Assembly (NCBI GenBank): GCA_038087015.1
Contig: JASBNA010000054.1
Coordinates: forward strand, 186,001-250,000
From: Cerrena zonata
Lineage: Eukaryota > Basidiomycota > Agaricomycetes > Polyporales > Cerrenaceae
DNA length: 64,000 nucleotides
Direction of reading: 5' to 3'
In this document: positions 60,329 through 64,000 of the stretch, in pieces
How positions within the stretch are numbered: the stretch's first letter is position 1
How the letters are laid out: every line of letters starts with the position of its first letter
Position numbers and translations under genes: made by a program
The notes under the pieces: generated by a model
Databases searched by the model: none
The model's input: only the letters and a program-made list of their open reading frames with translations
Told to the model about the DNA's origin: nothing

Positions 60329-61307
60329 CTAATTAGATTGGGGGTCCTTTAGTCTTCTAATGTTCTTATTGTCAATTAATCTGAGTAGATTTCTTAAGAG
60401 CATAGAGATGGTGACTTTACCGATGGAGGGAACGTACAAGGCAGCTTTGGTTTTGATATCGTCGTTGAAGTTTTTAGCACTGGAGAAGTTAATTACCACG
60501 GTACCATTACGAACGTATTCGGTAGGAAATTTGTACTTGTCAGAAGGAACCCCAGTGATGATTACATCACAGGTAGGAGCGAGTTTTTCGACAGAGTATT
60601 CGGAGGAGTCTAATTCTATGACTTTGTGCCTTTGTTCCGATAAGTCGTCACCTCTAGTGAACTGTTGGATGTTATTGATATCGACCGAGTAGACTGTGGC
60701 CCCATCGTTTGCTAATAAAGCAGCCAAAGGACGGCCGACGATTTCTGAACGGTTAACAACAAGGACTTTCTTACCGTATAAACGGTTACCGTAGTGTAAG
60801 AGTTTATTGTAGACCCCCAAGTATTCCAAGATTTTAACCATTGCCAAAGGAGTACACGGGTAAGATTGATTTTTGTTCATTTGCTGGAGGATCTAAGAAC
60901 CTTACGTTATGGTACAAGTTGTGGTAGTATAAGAAGTTTAAGCCTTCGACGTCTTTTTCGGTTGAGATTAATTGCTGTAAATATTGATCTTGGTTATTAC
61001 CAAACACTGGGAAATAAACCATTATACCATTAACTTGATCGTCTTTATTGGCCTTGATAAGAGCTCCTTCTAAATCATTCTTATCAACCTGTCTCAACTC
61101 GTAATCAAACCCCAAAGACTGACAGGTCTTACCGGTCCAATTAGCGTACATTTCTGCAGCAGGGTCATCATTAGCCAAAAATCCAACCAATTTGGGAGTA
61201 ATTGAAAGCTTACTCACGTTTTCAGTGATTTCTTGCGTGTATGGTTTAGCAATTGTTGAAGCTAAAATGGTTCTACCGGCAGGCTTGACAGAAGCTGAAT
61301 CAGACAT
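60329..61307 (-). CDS. MTD1: NAD-dependent 5,10-methylenetetrahydrofolate dehydrogenase Mtd1, one frame break
   Basis: Mtd1 is a cytosolic monofunctional enzyme that oxidises methylene-THF to methenyl-THF with NAD+, supplying one-carbon units for purine synthesis. Conserved blocks are VGFLANDDPAAEMYANWTGKTC, GIMVYFPVFGNNQDQYLQQL, DVEGLNFLYYHNLYHNVRFLDPP and the Rossmann segment KKVLVVNRSEIVGRPLAALLANDGATVYSVD. At 60858-60860 a G-run (C-run on the coding strand) is one base too long, so the upstream frame ends at 60834. Removing one base gives KSILPCTPLAMVKIL, the family's proline-rich loop. Repaired length is about 325 (320 in S. cerevisiae). It is adjacent to BAS1, whose S. cerevisiae counterpart activates one-carbon genes. 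Confidence 0.93.
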
Positions 61308-61856
61308 TATATTGTTGAAAATATCGATGTATGGGAAAAAGAAAAAGAATAAAGAATATGAAAAATTTCCGGAGTAATATATATACTTTGCACGTTCTCC
61401 GAGTCTAAAAAAAAAAAAAAAGTAATTATAGTATGAACCGTCTTAATTTCAAATGTTCAATCCTTTATAATTTACCCTGTATTATTTTCTTTATTTCACT
61501 CAGCTCTCTAATAACAACCGGTTTATTGGGTTTGTATGCTAATTAACTGCTCGAGTCAACTTTTATTAGCTCTTCATAACCTCATCTTGTGCGACTCTGG
61601 TTGAAAAATTGCAACCCCTGTAAACACACCCGTACCTTCAATGGACGATCTTATTCATAGACAGCTTATTATATCTTTACCTATGTTTATCTATACGTTC
61701 TGTAGAAGCTCAAGCTGGTGAGTTGAGCTAAGAAGCGGTTTTATATACTTACGCGATAATGTGATTATTTGGCTGCCAATTTTGACTCGTGTTCTACAAA
61801 AGGTGATATGACTGTTGATATGTATCTGTATATGTTGATGTACATAAGTGGAAGCG
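61308..61856. promoter_or_regulatory. MTD1 upstream region and GYP1 3' flank
   Basis: About 550 bases. ACACCCGTACC (61626-61636) is a good match to the Rap1 consensus core, about 320 bases before MTD1. An A-run lies at about 61408-61421. I see no RNA gene. TGACTC/GAGTCA-type Gcn4 elements include GAGTCA at 61553-61558. Confidence 0.4.
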
Positions 61857-63809
61857 TCATCTTAAATGGGCACTGGCGTTCTTGTATAGACTTTGCCAAA
61901 TAAAAGCTTCACTTAGCATTAGTTCAACATCCTTTTCTTTCCAGTGGCTAGTAGGAGGATTTTGCAAGAACAATAATATCTCTTGGAAATCTTTCTCTTT
62001 TAATTCATTACTGAATTTGATCAAAAATGCTGCACATACGTAAATATGAAAGTTATTGAAACCTAAAGGAGTTTCGCTTAGGTAAGTGTCCCACATTCTT
62101 ATTATAAGGTTTATTGATAACTCTCTCATTAATAAACAATTCATCCATCTGAAAGAAAATTGGATGAATTCAATACCTTCCTGGTCAAAATGTTGTAGTA
62201 ATTCCAAATCGATTTTTGATATTAAATTGCGTAAGTCATTAACTTGCCTTATGATACCTGGTTGTTCATGGATATAATTATCGGTGATATTTTCCAATAA
62301 CCTACTCAAACACCAATAAGTATCAGCTTCTATAATTGAAGAAACTCTAGTAGATAATTTACTTGGATCAAAATTATCTAAATTATATTGCATTAACTTT
62401 GAATCGTTTAAAAGTTCTTGCTCTTGTTCATCTTCTGGATCCAATAATCCAGGTATGAAAAGTTGAAAGTCATCATCTTCATTAGTATTATCTTTTGATA
62501 GTTGGGATAATTTGGCTCTTTGTAATTGCCAGATATAATTATGTAAAAAAATTTGATAAAATGGAGTACATAAATCATTAATTCCTTGAACGTATCCACT
62601 TGCTGGATGTCTTACTGCCCATAAATATAAAATTTTTCTTAATGATTTTTGGGTTTCGTCATATCCATATAATTTAATACTTGGATTAGTTCTTTTCACA
62701 TCAATTTTAATTTGATGGTATAATTGCTTGTCCCGGTTTAAACTGTTATTGTTATTTGTACTGCTTGGCTGGTCTAATGAAACGGTTGAGCTATTAGCCG
62801 TTTGAGTTAAATCTTCGATTTGTGAATCAATTGCACTCAACCCATCCCAATACTCTTGTCTTTTACGTTTAAGAGTAGAACTTTGTCTAGCTCTATTGGT
62901 AGGAAGATACCCTAGTAATACTTGCCAAGTGATAGCTCTTAATTCGGGAGGGATTCCGTTCCAGCTCAATTTCCTCAAATCTTGAATATTAATATTATTA
63001 TCATTAGTTAAAATCTTTTTAAATTTAGAATATTTCGAATTTAATTGATTTAAACGATTGATTTCTAATTTCATTTGATAGTCTTCATAATCCAAGGATT
63101 CCTTGGGTGCCTTATTAGCATTATTTGGTGAGTTGGTTACTGGCATAGTCAAATCGGGATACAATGAATCAAGCATGGGACTTGGTTGTAAATGAAGTGA
63201 ACTTCTCGAGGAATTATTTGAGCCAAATCCTTGTCCAGTTATTTTAGTTAAATTTTTATTCTCTACCGAATTCTTATGGCTGCTATTGCTTATCGTAACA
63301 TCATCCAAGTCAGCGTCCCAATCATCATCAAGATCAGTATATTTATGGCGGCCATGTGAAGGAGAACGGCGTTGGTTTTTCTGTATACTATAATTTGATG
63401 TAGATCTATTGAGAGGAATCTCTGGTGGAGGTGTCGAACCAACATGGGAAAATGAGGCTCCTACAGGCCCAGAAACCGATCTTTGTGATGGAGTATTCCT
63501 CTTTGATCCACCTCCATTGGTTTCATTATAAATAGACCCGCTATTTGCCTTGGGAGAAACATATCCATACGATAAATTCCCATAAATATTGCTATTCACC
63601 TCATTTATATCGTCTTTACTGGACGTTTTATGCTTGGAGTTATTATTACTCGATGTCGACGATGAATTGGAAGTTAATGATGATCCTGTCAATGAAAGAT
63701 TCTTCAAGAAGGATGATAAATGCTTACCTTTCCCACCATTTTCTCCAAATATAAACTCATTATTCGAGCTGTTATATATCTGGGACATCTCTTGCTTCTT
63801 CTTCCCCAT
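61857..63809 (-). CDS. GYP1: Rab GTPase-activating protein Gyp1 (TBC domain)
   Basis: Gyp1 is a Golgi cis-side GAP for Ypt1 and other Rab proteins. The 650-residue protein has a disordered Ser/Asn-rich N-terminal half (about 1-280). The TBC domain starts near residue 286 with WNGIPPELRAITWQVLLGYLP. The dual catalytic fingers are present: IKIDVKRT supplies the Arg finger and SGYVQGIND the Gln finger. The domain continues with EADTYWCLSRLLENI, FRWMNCLLMRELSINLIIRMWDTYLSE and ends near the C-terminus (EAFIWQSLYKN). An acidic insert (about 430-470) splits the domain. Length is close to S. cerevisiae Gyp1 (637). The frame is intact. Confidence 0.94.
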   Translation of the reverse strand: MGKKKQEMSQIYNSSNNEFIFGENGGKGKHLSSFLKNLSLTGSSLTSNSSSTSSNNNSKHKTSSKDDINEVNSNIYGNLSYGYVSPKANSGSIYNETNGGGSKRNTPSQRSVSGPVGASFSHVGSTPPPEIPLNRSTSNYSIQKNQRRSPSHGRHKYTDLDDDWDADLDDVTISNSSHKNSVENKNLTKITGQGFGSNNSSRSSLHLQPSPMLDSLYPDLTMPVTNSPNNANKAPKESLDYEDYQMKLEINRLNQLNSKYSKFKKILTNDNNINIQDLRKLSWNGIPPELRAITWQVLLGYLPTNRARQSSTLKRKRQEYWDGLSAIDSQIEDLTQTANSSTVSLDQPSSTNNNNSLNRDKQLYHQIKIDVKRTNPSIKLYGYDETQKSLRKILYLWAVRHPASGYVQGINDLCTPFYQIFLHNYIWQLQRAKLSQLSKDNTNEDDDFQLFIPGLLDPEDEQEQELLNDSKLMQYNLDNFDPSKLSTRVSSIIEADTYWCLSRLLENITDNYIHEQPGIIRQVNDLRNLISKIDLELLQHFDQEGIEFIQFSFRWMNCLLMRELSINLIIRMWDTYLSETPLGFNNFHIYVCAAFLIKFSNELKEKDFQEILLFLQNPPTSHWKEKDVELMLSEAFIWQSLYKNASAHLR

Positions 63810-64000
63810 GATTAAACGATTATTGTTGGATCTTTCAGGCCTTTTTAAATGCTGCTAGTTCAACGATTGCGCTGTCTGGTTTTTTTGTTTTTGCTTTGGA
63901 TTTTTTTGGTGGATCTCAGATTTTTTTTTGTGATTTTTCGTGTTGATGTTTTAAATATTTCAACTTTTGGTACGAGAGATACGAAAGTATACGACAGTTG

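Noticed and set aside
60329..61307. MTD1 as two genes
   Set aside because: Both halves align end to end with one enzyme; the break falls in the conserved ILPCTPLA loop.

Overview
The window is nuclear DNA of a budding yeast: compact, AT-rich, almost intron-free, with about 26 protein genes whose order of parts matches well-known yeast proteins. Two conserved positions show that CTG is read as serine. In the CENP-A gene CSE4 the CTG at 16541 sits where histone H3 and Cse4 proteins carry Ser (RWQ-S/RFQ-S), and in OMA1 the CTG at 52133 aligns with a Ser of the yeast protein. This places the organism in the CTG-Ser (Candida/Debaryomyces-type) clade. The genus cannot be fixed from the sequence alone. 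Leucines written for CTG codons in a standard translation should be read as serine.

Layout, left to right: MNR2 (vacuolar Mg2+ transporter, cut by the window edge), SUB1, ARA2 and HOF1 on the minus strand; RCH1, an Msn2/Msn4-type zinc-finger factor, EIS1, AIM11, CSE4, an unrecognised membrane protein, ARP9 and CDC9 on the plus strand; GPT2/SCT1 (minus) and FOX2 (plus) diverging from an unusually GC-rich promoter; MIH1 (minus), then a 3.2-kb gene-free stretch, SAK1, a Jen-type carboxylate permease, an EEP-family membrane enzyme, the calnexin CNE1 and ECM1 (all minus); an ornithine decarboxylase antizyme gene (plus) divergent from ECM1; TFB1 (minus); COA1, a SKG1-like protein and OMA1 (plus); an unrecognised mitochondrial protein (minus); RTS2 (plus); DOA4, BAS1, MTD1 and GYP1 (minus). 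I see no rRNA, tRNA, transposon or CRISPR array.

The genes are mostly unlinked housekeeping functions: chromatin and transcription (SUB1, CSE4, ARP9, TFB1, BAS1), cell division (HOF1, MIH1), lipid and peroxisome metabolism (GPT2, FOX2), mitochondria (AIM11, COA1, OMA1), trafficking and ubiquitin (GYP1, DOA4), ribosome assembly (ECM1) and nutrient signalling (SAK1, permease, zinc-finger factor). BAS1 and MTD1 are adjacent; BAS1 is a known regulator of purine and one-carbon genes.

Two features go beyond plain open reading frames: a 53-nt spliceosomal intron after codon 4 of ECM1 (GTATGT, TACTAAC, CAG), and an antizyme gene whose two frames meet at GTT-TGA-C, the layout of a polyamine-controlled +1 frameshift. 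Ten other frame breaks split MNR2 (2), FOX2, CNE1, TFB1, RTS2, DOA4, BAS1 (2) and MTD1. Each needs a one-base change, most in short homopolymers, and some genes (TFB1) are essential in yeast, so they look like sequencing errors rather than pseudogenes. Coordinates for those genes span the break.
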